A stretch of 20,664 nt of DNA from assembly GCA_003427395.1 (NCBI GenBank), contig BFEA01000420.1:1181172-1201835 (forward strand), read 5' to 3'. This document shows positions 7,239-16,523 of the stretch, in pieces. The DNA comes from Chara braunii. Its lineage: Eukaryota; Streptophyta; Charophyceae; Charales; Characeae. How positions within the stretch are numbered: the stretch's first letter is position 1; the number at the start of each line of letters is the position of its first letter. The translations under genes and the position numbers were made by a program. Under the pieces are notes generated by a model. The model was not told where the DNA came from. It was given only the letters and a program-made list of their open reading frames with translations, and ran no database searches.

Positions 7239-7588
7239 CCGCCTCCGGGCCCCAGTCTGTCATTGGAGCGGAAGTTTATGTTGTGCTTCCCATTTTTCCC
7301 CCAGCCTTCTCACCAGCTAAAATCATAGACTGTGTCAACCCCCTCTCCCACGATATCATTGATCTCCTTTTCACCATCCAACCGGACAATTCTGAGCAAA
7401 TTCATAGAGTTCATGACCTTGCAATTAAGATGAAGAACCCAGTCTCTACTCCACCCCCCCAACCACCCCTACCTACCTCCCCTCCCCCTCTCAACAGGAC
7501 AAGCCCCCCTACCCTTCTCACCTCCTCTAAACCATGCTCCTCCTTATCTCATCTACCTGTCTCAATCACCATTCAAGCATTTGAGTAG
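7239..7588 (+). CDS. Exon-like ORF with proline-rich tail, unknown
   Basis: This plus frame is open from a T-rich tract and AG at 7238 to a TAG at 7586-7588. The first ~65 residues are mixed and protein-like (SVIGAEVYVVLPIFPPAF, IIDLLFTIQPDNSEQIHRVH). The next ~45 are Pro/Ser/Thr-rich (TPPPQPPLPTSPPPLNRTSP). No family is recognised. There is no good ATG at the beginning, so if real it is an internal exon whose start is set by the acceptor. No convincing donor was found before the stop. It lies wholly inside the inverted-repeat-bounded segment. Confidence 0.3.
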
Positions 7589-7598
7589 TTGAAGCAGC

Positions 7599-7977
7599 AG
7601 CTTCCCTTCTTCCTTCCTCCTTGATTTCTCTTCCTTTTTCACCTTGTGCTTCACCATCTTCTCCTTGCCTTCTACACTTCTTCCACTAAGTTGTTAGCTG
7701 AAATATTAGCCTCATTGAGTACTATCTGTTAGTCCTTCCTTCTTCCTTCCTTTCCTTTGTCTTTGTCCTCTTCCTTTTTTTTTTTGTTTTTTTGTCGTTT
7801 CTTCTTCCTCCCTTCCTCCCTTTCCCCCTTTTATCTTCATCTTTCCCCCTTCCTCTTCTTCCTTCCTCCTTTTTTTTTTTTTTTTTTTTTTTTTCAGTGA
7901 ATGAAAAGATTGAGGGCTCTGAGGAAGATGAGTATGGAGATAAGGAATGGGGGTGCGAAGAGAAAGAAGATGAAGAT
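7599..7977 (+). repeat. Tandem duplication, copy A: pyrimidine tract plus acidic exon
   Basis: About 380 bases recur at 8027-8434 in the same order: AGCTTC pyrimidine lead, CTTGATTTCTCTTCC, TTCACTAAG-type centre, TTAGTCCTT, TTTGTCTTTGTCCTCTTCC, two T runs with TCCCTTCCTCCCTTTCCCCC between them, then AG and the acidic exon. The copies differ mostly in T-run length. Copy A lies inside the 32-bp inverted repeats and copy B lies outside. Confidence 0.9.
7740..7897 (+). promoter_or_regulatory. Extreme polypyrimidine tract ending in CAG acceptor
   Basis: Almost continuous C/T, with a T run just before CAG at 7895-7897. It resembles an oversized 3' splice-site polypyrimidine tract. A polypurine-polypyrimidine stretch of this length could also form a triplex. 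Confidence 0.5.
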
Positions 7978-7998
7978 AAAAGGGTGTCCTTACTTTAA
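7898..7998 (+). CDS. Acidic exon, copy A (truncated)
   Basis: After the CAG at 7895-7897 the frame reads NEKIEGSEEDEYGDKEWGCE and then EKEDEDKR, ending in VSLL and a stop at 7996-7998. Glu, Asp and Lys dominate. Copy B continues with a basic tail, but here homology stops at 7977 and the frame runs into the right 32-bp inverted repeat. This looks like a truncated duplicate of the exon at 8354. Confidence 0.35.
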
Positions 7999-8024
7999 TT
8001 GATTAAATAAATCTCCTTACGTTC
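7993..8024. repeat. 32-bp perfect inverted repeat, right arm
   Basis: This is the exact reverse complement of 7139-7170. It falls between copy A and copy B of the tandem duplication, within the only 49 bases that the duplication does not explain. Confidence 0.95.
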
Positions 8025-8026
8025 GT

Positions 8027-8434
8027 AGCTTCTTCCCTCCTTCTTTCCTCCTTGATTTCTCTTCCTTCTTCACCCTCTGCTTCACCGTTTTCTCCTTGCC
8101 TTCTATGCTTATTTCACTAAGCTGTTAACTGAGATATTAGCTTCATTGAATATTATCCGTTAGTCCTTACTTCTTCCTTCCTTTCCTTTGTCTTTGTCCT
8201 CTTCCGGTTTTTTTTTTTTTTTTTCCTTTTTTTTTTTTTTTTTTTTTTTAGTTTTTTTTTCCTCCCTTCCTCCCTTTCCCCCCTTTTATCTTTATATTTC
8301 CCCCTTCCTCTTCTTCCTTCCTCCTTTTTTTTTTTTTTTTCTTTTCTTTTTAGTAAATGAAAAGATTGAGGGCTCCGAGGAAGATGAGTATGAAGATAAG
8401 GAAAGGGAGTGCGAAGAGAAAGAAGATGAAGATA
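8027..8434 (+). repeat. Tandem duplication, copy B
   Basis: This is the partner of 7599-7977, with longer T runs (8207-8250 is nearly pure T with a few interruptions). The downstream acidic exon continues past the duplicated part. Confidence 0.9.
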
Positions 8435-8553
8435 GACAGGTTAGCAGGATGATCCTGGAGGGAAAGAAAAAGCGAGGAAGGGGATTAGCTAGGAGAGTTG
8501 TAAATTTAAAGAGAGCAGCGAAAGGAAAGAGGGCTATGAAGTTAATGGCTTGA
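8354..8553 (+). CDS. Acidic-then-basic C-terminal exon, unknown
   Basis: CTTTTCTTTTTAG at 8341-8353 is a strong acceptor. The frame after it reads NEKIEGSEEDEYEDKERECE, EKEDEDRQVSRMILEG, then a strongly basic tail KKKRGRGLARRVVNLKRAAK ending at TGA 8551-8553. The charge switch and KKKRGRG could be a nuclear-localisation or nucleic-acid-binding tail (inference). A possible donor, ACAGGTTAGC, lies at about 8438, which would give an 85-nt exon. No family is recognised. Because the frame survives differences between copies A and B, it may be or have been coding. Confidence 0.35.
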
Positions 8554-8673
8554 TCCAAAATGATGTCCATTGTGATCTGCAAGAACAAACAAGACGAGTA
8601 TTTGGGGAGTGATGAGGAAAGCACAGATATACATGTTTGGCAAACCTACCCTATTTTGAAGTCATCCCCTTTA
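8554..8673. other. Transition sequence
   Basis: Unrecognised sequence between the acidic exon and the start of the GATC/ATCGAT-rich satellite; no feature seen. Confidence 0.3.
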
Positions 8674-9534
8674 ATCGATTGGATGATTAAATGATCAATC
8701 AATTGATAAGTGTGATGGTCGACTGATGAGTCCAATGTAATCAATCAATCGATCGTTCGGGGGTCTCTTTCTCTTCATTTTTTTTTTGGTTTTCTTGGTC
8801 GACCGATAAGACAACCACGATGCATTAATTGGTCGATTGGTCGATTAATCTGATAATCAATTGGTCGATCAATCGATCGATCATTTGATTGATCAGCGGG
8901 TAGATGCTCAAACAGGAAGTTCCAAAATAAGGTGAAAGGAATATGCCGAAATCTCATGGAAGAACAATCGTTGGTTTATCTATCGATTCAAAGTAATTGG
9001 TCGAGAGACCGATGAGGTGGAAGATGGGGAGGGCTGATTTCTTGATATCGTTAATGGAGGACATAGTTAGCAACCTTGTTGAGGGAGTGGTTTGACAAGG
9101 AGGTTGAAACACATATGCAAAGTTTTGATCATTCGATTGATTGATCAAGTAATTATGTGCCAGATCAATCGAATGGTGGACTGATCGATGGAGTGATTGG
9201 TTAATTAATTAATGTAAATAAGTATATTGATTGATTGAGTGAGTGATCAGAGGATAAATGCTCGGATGAGGAGTTTATGAATAAGGAAAAAGAAAAGTGG
9301 TTGAATCTTGTGATTAATAAATGGATTGGTCGACCGATCAAGCTATTCAGATGGGTCTATAGGCCGACCTGGTGATTTAAATGGTGGATTAATCAGCCGG
9401 TCGGTTGGTCATAGACAGGACTGATGTTCATTGGAGTGGGTATTTATCGTAATATTTAGAGAATGAGTAGAAAAAATGTGGAGGACTTCTAATAGGAGTA
9501 CGGGTCGAGGTACGGATCGGTATAGTGATGTAAT

Positions 9535-9850
9535 CCATAGACAATAATCGACGTCATGATTTCGGCATGCAATGAGATGAAGGTGGGGTAAAGATACATC
9601 CTAACTTTCGAGTAGAGCGCAAGCTAGTGTTGTCAACAAGATACATGCGAGAAAAGGAGATGGAGTGTGAGCAGATGGGGTAAGTGTTTGTGGAGGGTGA
9701 TATGATAACCTTGGTTCTAATCTGAGTGATCGGTCGATTGGTTGGTTAGGGTTTGATCTGGATTTGTCAGAAAATCATGTACGACATTCGTCCTTCTAAT
9801 CTTGACATACAATGAGATGAGATCGGGGTTTGCATACATTGTATTATTTG
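9535..9850. repeat. Diverged direct repeat, period about 245 bp
   Basis: The module around 9535-9615 (ATGATTTCGGCATGCAATGA, GATGAAGGTGGGGTAAAGATACAT) recurs at about 9776-9850 (CTTGACATACAATGAGATGA, GATCGGGGTTTGCATACATT). It is part of the satellite domain and shows an older expansion distinct from the 520-bp unit. Confidence 0.5.
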
Positions 9851-10132
9851 AAGTGGACCGATAATAATGATTGGGATGTCCTGCTGATTGGTCAGATGAA
9901 CTGAAGAGAGACACAAAACTTATTCAACCTGGAGTTTTATGCGTGATCTATAAATCGATTGGCCAAGCGAGCAGTCCAATCGGGTCGTTGATTAGGATGA
10001 TGAATGATTTGATCGATCAAACGAATGGTCGACCAGCCATTTAATCTATCGATTGATTGATTGGTTTACCAACTAAATGATATGTCGGTCAATAGATTGA
10101 TAGATCAATGGTAGATTGGGTTGTTTGTTTGT

Positions 10133-10148
10133 TTGATTGATCAATCAA
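10133..10148. repeat. Perfect 16-bp palindrome
   Basis: TTGATTGATCAATCAA is its own reverse complement. It marks a point where GATT words on one strand switch to the complementary AATC words, an example of the inversion junctions throughout this domain. Confidence 0.95.
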
Positions 10149-10149
10149 G

Positions 10150-11204
10150 AGTTCGACTGATTAATCGAATGTAGATGGTTGGTCAAGCATTCGACTGATG
10201 AAGCAAACGACCTTGTTTTATTAGTTCTTCTCTCCTCCTTCCTCCTTTTTTTTTTTAATCGATTAATTAACCAATTGGTCAACCGATCGATTCAATGTAG
10301 ATGGTCGGTCGACCATTCGACTGATCAATGAAGCGACCTTGTTTCCCTCGTTTTGTCTCCTCCTTTCCCTTCTTTTGTTTCTCCCCTCCTTTTTTTTTTC
10401 TTTTTTTTTTTAATAATGATTCTGGTCGATCTACCAAGTAACTCATTGATCAATCGAATGGTCGATCAAGCGATTGATCGATCAACCGGTCTAACTATAG
10501 ACCGATAAATGATTGGGATGATCAGAGGGTGCTCAAGTAGGGAGCTCTTTAACACAATATGGTAAGATATGTGGTAGAGTTGCATGACCTATCAATATAT
10601 TGGTCGAATGATGAGTCAATTTTGATCGTACGATAGACCGATGAATGATATGGGTGGTTGATCAATCGCTCGGTCGGCAAGTCGTAACCGATTAATCGAA
10701 TGTAAGAGATCGGTTAACCATTCGACTGTTCAATCAACCGACCTTCTCTCATTCGTTCTTCCCTCTTTTTTTTTTATCGATTAATCAAACAATCGGTCGA
10801 CCGATCGATCCAATGTGGATGGTCGGTTGACTGTTTGACTGACCAATGAAGGGACCTTGTTTCCTTCGCTCTCTCTCCTTTTTTTTATTTTATTTTTTTA
10901 GTGATTGTGGTCGATCTACCAAGTGATCCATTGATCAATCGAATGGTCGATCAAGCGAATGATCGGCCAACTGGTTTGACGAAAGATTGATGAAATGATT
11001 GGGATGATCGGTTGATTGGTAAGATGAACCATAAAGAGGCGGAAAAAGATCGTTCAAACGGGGAGTTCTTTAACACACTATGGTAAGATATGGGGTAGAG
11101 TTGCATGACCTATCAAACTATTTTTCGAATGATCAGTCTAATCTGGACATGAGGTAGACCGATGAAAGATCTGGTGGTTGATCAATCGCTCAGTCGACAA
11201 GTCG
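10150..11204. repeat. Two ~520-bp tandem higher-order units
   Basis: Unit 1 (about 10150-10684) and unit 2 (10685-11204) share ordered landmarks: CGATTAATCGAATGTA, the C/T block plus T run, ATGGTCGGT.GAC, AATGAAG.GACCTTGTTTCC, a second C/T block and T run, GGTCGATCTACCAAGT, TTTAACACA.TATGGTAAGATATG, GTAGAGTTGCATGACCTATCAA, and GGTTGATCAATCGCTC. Offsets of matched landmarks are 518-521 bases. Each unit carries two pyrimidine/T blocks. Confidence 0.85.
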
Positions 11205-11884
11205 TTTGATCAATCGATAGATTGATGTGCGAACCAATCAATTGATCGGTCGACTAATCTATCGGTCGATCAATCGATTGATTGAAGAATTGGTGGGTCG
11301 ATCAAACAATTGACGGGTCGATCAATGTATTGATCGACTATTTTAATGATACATGTGTTTATCGGCTAATCGGTTGGTGATCATATCTCGTTCCTATCTC
11401 TTTCCTTCTTTCCCTCTCTCTTCCTCCTTCTTTCCCTCCCCTCTTCCTTCTTTTTTTTTTTTTTAATTTATTTGACTATAGATCGATCTCATGATAGGGA
11501 TGAACGGTTGATTGGTTAAATGAACCACAGAGAATAGGGAAGCTCGTTAACAAAGTAAGGCGAAATGTGACGACGTTGCGTGAATTAAGAGTTGATTGGT
11601 CGAACGATCAGTTTAATTTGATCGTCGATAGATTGATGGATGATTTATGTGATCGATTGAACCGATCGATTGATTGGCCGATATTTTAACCGATCTATCG
11701 ATTAATCAAAAGGTTTATCTAATTTGTCGATCAAATTAATCGATTAGTCGATTGATATACCGATAAGAGTGGAAATGCAAAGGCTGAAAACATAGCCGAT
11801 CAATCAACTGGTGTACTGATCGGTCGAGATACCGATATCATGGGTCATAAAGAGAGCTACTCTTCTGATTGAGTAAATTTTGTT

Positions 11885-13100
11885 CTAACCTTCATAAATG
11901 AGGACATTAAGTAGCGACTTCACTGAGAGAGCAATTAATTACTTGGTTGAATGATTAATTCAATCTAATCGATTGATGAAAGTTATAGGGATGATTAGCT
12001 GTACACAAGGGACGATGAAAAAAATGAGAAAATTAGTAACCTTCTGTCCTTACTTGTGAAAGCACATCATAAATAGAATCAGGAAATAATTTGGGGATAG
12101 ACAAAAAGGTATAAACCGATCGTTTGACTGATCAATTGATTGATCATTAGATAAAAATGATGAGTCGGTCAATGATCAATTAATCGACCAATTTAATGGT
12201 AGATCGGTTGCCGATTGATCCAATATAGTTGATCTGTTTTTTTTCCCTTCCTATATTACCTTACTTTCTCCTAACCCCTTTTCCTTCGCCCTTTTTTTTT
12301 TTTTTTTTGGTTTTATGGTTGACCTGTCCATCAATGAACTAACAATTAAATGGTTGGTTGGTGAGACAAGGTAGTTGATCGGTTAACAGGAAGTTTCACA
12401 AATAAGTGCGAAAGGTGTATGCAAAAATCCGATTATTGATCATAAAACTTGGTCTACTTACTGATCCAATGTGATCGTTCGGGATATCAGTGTTGCGGAT
12501 CATAGATCTGTCTTATTTCATGTTTAAGCAGACATTCGTTCAACAATCATAAGGGAGGGCCTTGAGTAACAACTTCGCTGAGTAATCAATCAACTAGTTG
12601 GTCGACCGATTAATCCATTGTAATCGATTGATAAGTCGATATGAGTAATTGGAATGATCGGTCGATCAATAGGTTGACTTGGGGAGAAGTGTCCTTCAGA
12701 ACAAGCAAGGAGCGATAAGAAGAGAAAAAAATAATAAAATTATATCCTTAATTGTGAGAGTTTGTCATGCATGGGATGAGAGGACTGTTTGGACGTAATT
12801 TGGTGCCAGGATAAAGACATGAAATGTATTGAAAAATCGATTGATTTATTAAACGATTGGTCGAACGATTGGCCGATGAGCCAATCGGTTGGTCTATTAA
12901 TCGAATAACCGGTCAATTATTTGACTGATGAATGAAATCAAACAGTGATTGTAAAGGAATCAATCGAGAGACTGATCCGGTAACTCGTAGAGAGCTGATT
13001 TCTTGTAAGCGTTCATCCTATCATTCATAAAGCAATACATTGAATAACATTCTCGCTAAATGATCAAACAGCTAGTTGGTCGATCAATTAAACCAATCTG
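11885..13100. repeat. Second higher-order repeat family in the satellite domain
   Basis: Three diverged modules near 11885, 12540 and 13010 share the sense CATAA..GAGG.C.TT.AGTA.C.ACTTCGCTGAG followed by a GATC-word block. Each is followed by a module with GA(A)n-rich sequence and a TATCCTTA.TTGTGA-like phrase (about 12010, 12715 and 13195). Spacing is irregular (about 655 and 470 bases), so this is an older and less regular array than the 520-bp one. Confidence 0.5.
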
Positions 13101-13170
13101 ATCGATCGGTAGATCGACGTACGTGATTGAATTGATCGCTCGACCAATAGGTTTGTTAATCAGATGGGTC

Positions 13171-13545
13171 ATATGGAGAAGTATATTTCATGACAAACAA
13201 GAAACAATAAAAGTAGAGAAAAACATAAATGTTGCATCCTTGCATGCGTCCTTAGACATACATTAAGAGTGACGGAGAAATAGGGAGAATGCAAGTTTTC
13301 GATGGGTGAGGGGCAAAATTTATCAGGAAAAACGAGAGGCAGATACGACATTAGGACAATTTTTGTATTATTCCTTCTAATCAGAGACTATTGCAAAACC
13401 CGAGTAAATATTATTAGAGAGGAGGCCGCAAAGCGCCTTCGATAGGCATCGTCTTTCTCGTTCCGACCTTCTCCATTCTTCATCATCTTACTGAGGTGGT
13501 CAGGTCAATATGCTTCTGGTCGGTTGACCGATGTGTGAACTTGTT
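13171..13545. other. Edge of satellite domain, no gene
   Basis: The GATC-word texture fades here, with an isolated GGTCGGTTGACCGATG at about 13519. A 60-codon minus frame (13351-13169) has no recognisable feature. Nothing else is supported. Confidence 0.3.
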
Positions 13546-14085
13546 TCAAAGAAAGCATCGAAAAACATTTCTCCCGCTATCCTTCTGGTTATTTTTTTTT
13601 TTCTCATCATTCTCTGCGCTGAGTAAGATCCTGATATCAATTCCGTTTATCACCCTCCCTTTCCTCATCTGGATTATCCAACAAGTAGTAGATTCGAGGG
13701 TTAAGACGAGAGGGGAGAGTACCGCGATTCGACTATGTCGCCCATGAGCAGGAAGGAGGAGAGAGAGGGGTGAGGGTGTGAGTTTTAGGAAGAGTATAAC
13801 ATAGAGGAAGAGAGTAAGAACGAAGAGGATGCAGATAGAGAGGAGGAAGAAAAAGTCTAAGGATCCAAATGTGCTTAGTTTCCTTCTTGATCTGTTATGC
13901 TTGGGAGGTGAGGGAATGCGTTGTGCAGGTGGTGACGGTGGTGCGGATGGAGGACGGGGAACGATAAGCAGCTGCTGCACATGAATAAGTCTTTCTGGAG
14001 AGGCTGGTTCGATGTACAGATCGAGGGATCTGCGACGTTGTCGTCTTGAGGCTGGTGAAGGATCAACTTTCTTTCTTGGCGGCAT
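13546..14085 (-). CDS. Basic/proline-rich ORF, unknown
   Basis: A minus frame is open from 14379 to 13546, and an internal ATG at 14085 starts MPPRKKVDPSPASRRQRRRS. Many retroelement Gag proteins begin with a similar MPPRKK-type basic leader, but this is weak evidence. It is followed by PPSAPPSPPAQRIPSPP, a single hydrophobic stretch (FFFLLSICILFVLTLFLYVI) and a basic end. The hydrophobic run comes from a purine-rich plus-strand tract (GAGGAAGAAAAAG) and may be a composition artefact. No homologue is recognised. Confidence 0.2.
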   Translation of the reverse strand: MPPRKKVDPSPASRRQRRRSLDLYIEPASPERLIHVQQLLIVPRPPSAPPSPPAQRIPSPPKHNRSRRKLSTFGSLDFFFLLSICILFVLTLFLYVILFLKLTPSPLSLLLPAHGRHSRIAVLSPLVLTLESTTCWIIQMRKGRVINGIDIRILLSAENDEKKKNNQKDSGRNVFRCFL

Positions 14086-14407
14086 CTTGCTCGTTGGCGT
14101 CAATGAAGGAAATGTCGTGACGCCTGTCCTTAAGTCTGAGAGTGAGTCGCGGAACTGGAGGCTGCGACAGTCTGAATGGCTCCCTAGGCTGGTCTGGTGC
14201 GGGAAGGTAATGACGGTCCAGTCCGCAGATGCCTTCCGTGAGGAGTCTGAACCACGGGCCAGGTCCTGAAGCAATGAGATTATGCAACCGGACATGGTAA
14301 AAGTCACTCTTGATGAGATGTTTGAAGAAGCCTCTGAAGAAGAAGGCGATGGGGCAAGAGAATTCGGACTGCGTTCCAATCAACGGGAGGTTCTTAGTGA
14401 GGGTTAA

Positions 14408-14839
14408 CATGCCGCTGTTTACCGAGCACTTAAACGAATCTTTCGTAGAATTGGCAATGCAGATGCAAAAACAATAGAAGAGAATCTTGAGATCGTGCGC
14501 AGACTGACGTTTATAAGTAGCAAGTTGTTGAGTTGCGCGATTCTGCTCCTCTTCAATGAGAAAATTGAAGTAGCAGTTACCAACGAAGAGGAGTCAGGAG
14601 ATGGTGAGGGAGTAAAAGGAGTGGGAAAAGAGCTCAAGAGCCTGATCGAGGAGAAGGAAGAAGAAAAAATGCGCTCTATTCTGAAAAGTACAAAAATAAT
14701 TGCATTCCACGTACTCGAGCAGGTGACTGAGGGCGGGGTACGAATTGAAACGCTTTCCCACGAAGTAAGATTGAAGATTGACGAAGGAAGGTACAATGGA
14801 AGGGAGGTTAAAGAGATGGAGGGGAAGAAGGGAGGCTGA
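14408..14839 (+). CDS. Charged, possibly coiled-coil ORF, unknown
   Basis: The frame is open from 14408 to TGA 14837-14839 (143 codons), just downstream of an acceptor-like GGTTCTTAG at about 14397. It reads AVYRALKRIFRRIGNADAKT, EENLEIVRRLTFISS, then FNEKIEVAVTNEEESGDGEG, LKSLIEEKEEEKMRSILKST and VLEQVTEGGVRIETLSHEVR. Glu/Lys-rich segments suggest helices. The F-N-E-K-I-E start of the acidic part resembles the acidic exons at 7898 and 8354 (V-N-E-K-I-E). Two sizeable minus frames overlap it and may be shadows. Function unknown. Confidence 0.3.
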   Translation, partial: HAAVYRALKRIFRRIGNADAKTIEENLEIVRRLTFISSKLLSCAILLLFNEKIEVAVTNEEESGDGEGVKGVGKELKSLIEEKEEEKMRSILKSTKIIAFHVLEQVTEGGVRIETLSHEVRLKIDEGRYNGREVKEMEGKKGG

Positions 14840-15372
14840 GGGTGGATCGAGGACGAAGATTCTCCTGATGGGTTCTTCTGCGGTGACGGGTGGGGGGGAG
14901 ATGATACCAGAAAGGGGAGTGATAAGAGAGGTGAAGGTAGTAAGTACTAGTAACCAGTGTTTCATCAGGTATGGAGATTTCAGAGTGAATGGTGATGTTG
15001 GAGGAAAAGTAGTCAAGAAGGAATAAATCGTAAATAAGGGGCTCCCGGGAAGGTGACGGTTGGGGACGGGACCTTTTAGGACTTAGCGAAGTGGAGATAG
15101 GGGCAAGTGGGGAAGTGAGAGGGGTAACCAGGTTTGTGGGACGATGGTCAGTGTGACAAGCCGAGGTGAACATGGTGGGAAGGGAACAGGGACTTTGGGG
15201 GACGGTACTCTCATTGTGGGAACAAAAGAATTGACAGACCCAGAAAAGCTGACCACTGGATGACTGGACCTGACAGCGACCGACCACCGACGGATGACGG
15301 GACTTGATAGCGGTTGACCAATGAGCGAGAAAAGTTGACTGCAATAGGACCCGTAGACTGGTGGAACAGTCC
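14840..15372. other. Unrecognised G-rich sequence
   Basis: Long minus frames here (15503-14808, 15472-15083) follow from G-rich plus-strand composition and share no motif with known proteins. I see no repeat, RNA gene or splice-bounded exon I can defend. Confidence 0.3.
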
Positions 15373-15873
15373 TCAACCAAAAAATGCGAGGAGAACGACT
15401 CACACTCCGTAGGACCTGACCCTTGTGATCCTGCACAAATTTGCGTATGCGATGAGTGCTGCGAGCGGCCACGGACTGGAGGGTGCTGCTCGAGAAGTTT
15501 CACAAGCTATGGTGATAGGCCAGGTCCCTATGACTTATACTGTTTCTGGCCAAGGTAGTGGTACCGCTCGGGTTGACGAGGCCGTTCTTTAGCCTGGGTG
15601 AGTGTCACATCGCCTGATGAACTCCGTAGATCTTAGTCGATGCTCTCTCTGCCATCGATTTTAGGGAGTTGTCCTGATGGTTGAAGCTGATGTCCTGCGA
15701 AACCATAAATATTATTATTGAATGGATGCGATTGCGGCTTCGGTTCGTATACTCGGAACTGCTGACGACCGAAATACCAACCCGGAAAATCGTATGACCA
15801 AGACTGAATTTGTTGGAACCAGTTGTTGGAACCCCTTTGCATTTGCGGTTGTACTGGTTTTGGCACAATACTC
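15373..15873 (-). repeat. 500-bp dispersed repeat, copy 2
   Basis: This is the direct-orientation partner of 2481-2980. The minus frame keeps NNWFQQIQSWSYDFPGWYFG and HQLQPSGQLPKIDGRESID, then a stop at the same place as copy 1 (TAA after S-I-D/N). The following Gln-rich part has two extra stops where copy 1 has CAG and CAA. The first of the copy-1 stops (TGA before H-Q-L-Q-P) is a sense codon (GGA) here. It has one 46-bp unit where copy 1 has two, and lacks the flanking GATCTCATAGG repeats. Confidence 0.85.
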
Positions 15874-16523
15874 ACACAGTCTGGTGTCGACCTCATCGGT
15901 CCCACAGGGGGACCCTCCCGGCCGTGTCACGCAGGATTTTGCAGGACTTCTTCGCAGTGGAACTTTCGCCGCTCTGACTGAGTGCGCTGGCCGTACCTCT
16001 CACGAACCCCTATGACAGGATAGAGGTCGCATGAGGAACAACTTACCTCCACCCAAAGGGTTGTCACCACCCTTGAACATACGTATCCCCAGCGAGCTAC
16101 CGCACCACATGTGAAAGTTGCTTGAGTGCAATCGCAAAGGTGGCCCAACCGAGGACGTTTCTCATTTGTTGTAGCATAGGGGGTACGCGGGGGGGAATGC
16201 CTTAATTGGATCCGTACCCGAACCGACGCTCTGCAGGTTGATCTCCCAAGCGCGGCTCTGCACCGGTCAACTAGAACGATCATTTAACCATGCGATACAC
16301 TTCACCAAAATAAAACCAAACTCCATACTTAAATCATGCTTTGTCCTTTTTTCACATCTGACCCAAAACGTTTTGACTACAGAAAATAGACGAGTATCAC
16401 ATGTGAGACTCTGAATAAATACTGTGGCGACGTAGGCCTTGTCGTATTGATCAGTCATGTATGAATACGCAGGTGAACGCGAGGATGACGTACTATATAG
16501 TACCCATAATGATATGACTCTCG
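15874..16523. other. Unrecognised; donor-like site on minus strand
   Basis: A minus frame is open over 16283-15927, and a consensus-like donor GGAG|GTAAGTTG lies on the minus strand at about 16044. The frame across it shows no known motif. A plus acceptor-like CTCTGCAG lies at about 16236. These may be pieces of a spliced gene, but nothing more can be supported. Confidence 0.2.

Larger units (their letters stand above)
8674..13170. repeat. GATT/GATC/GGTC-rich satellite-like domain
   Basis: About 4.5 kb is dominated by four-base-phased words (GATT, GATC, AATC, ATCG, TCGA, GGTC, GACC), strung together as ATCGATTGATCGGTCGA-type phrases in both orientations. Interleaved are recurring non-word modules: GGGAG.TC..TAACACA.TATGGTAAGATATG, a CATACAATGAGATGA module (9565 and 9808), and T-rich pyrimidine blocks. 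Because GATT and its complement AATC are mixed, many short palindromes arise. Open frames here are short and non-conserved; I see no gene. The likely origin is an old tetranucleotide microsatellite amplified with passenger DNA. Confidence 0.85.

Noticed and set aside
7139-8024. 32-bp arms as the retroelement's own terminal repeats
   Set aside because: Kangaroo/PAT-type elements are described with split direct repeats, and no matching arm was found near 3100-3500; not excluded but unsupported.
8188-8353. Phe-rich membrane-protein-like start of a plus ORF
   Set aside because: The Phe run is encoded by a T-rich tract ahead of a splice acceptor; only the part after 8353 is plausible as coding.
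8292-8624. Minus ORF with a Lys-rich end
   Set aside because: It is the complement of the pyrimidine tract and acidic exon; low complexity.
8775-9914. Three short minus ORFs rich in Ile, Asp and Arg (for example DRSIDRPIDYQINRPIDQ)
   Set aside because: The repeating peptide is just the translation of the four-base-word satellite.
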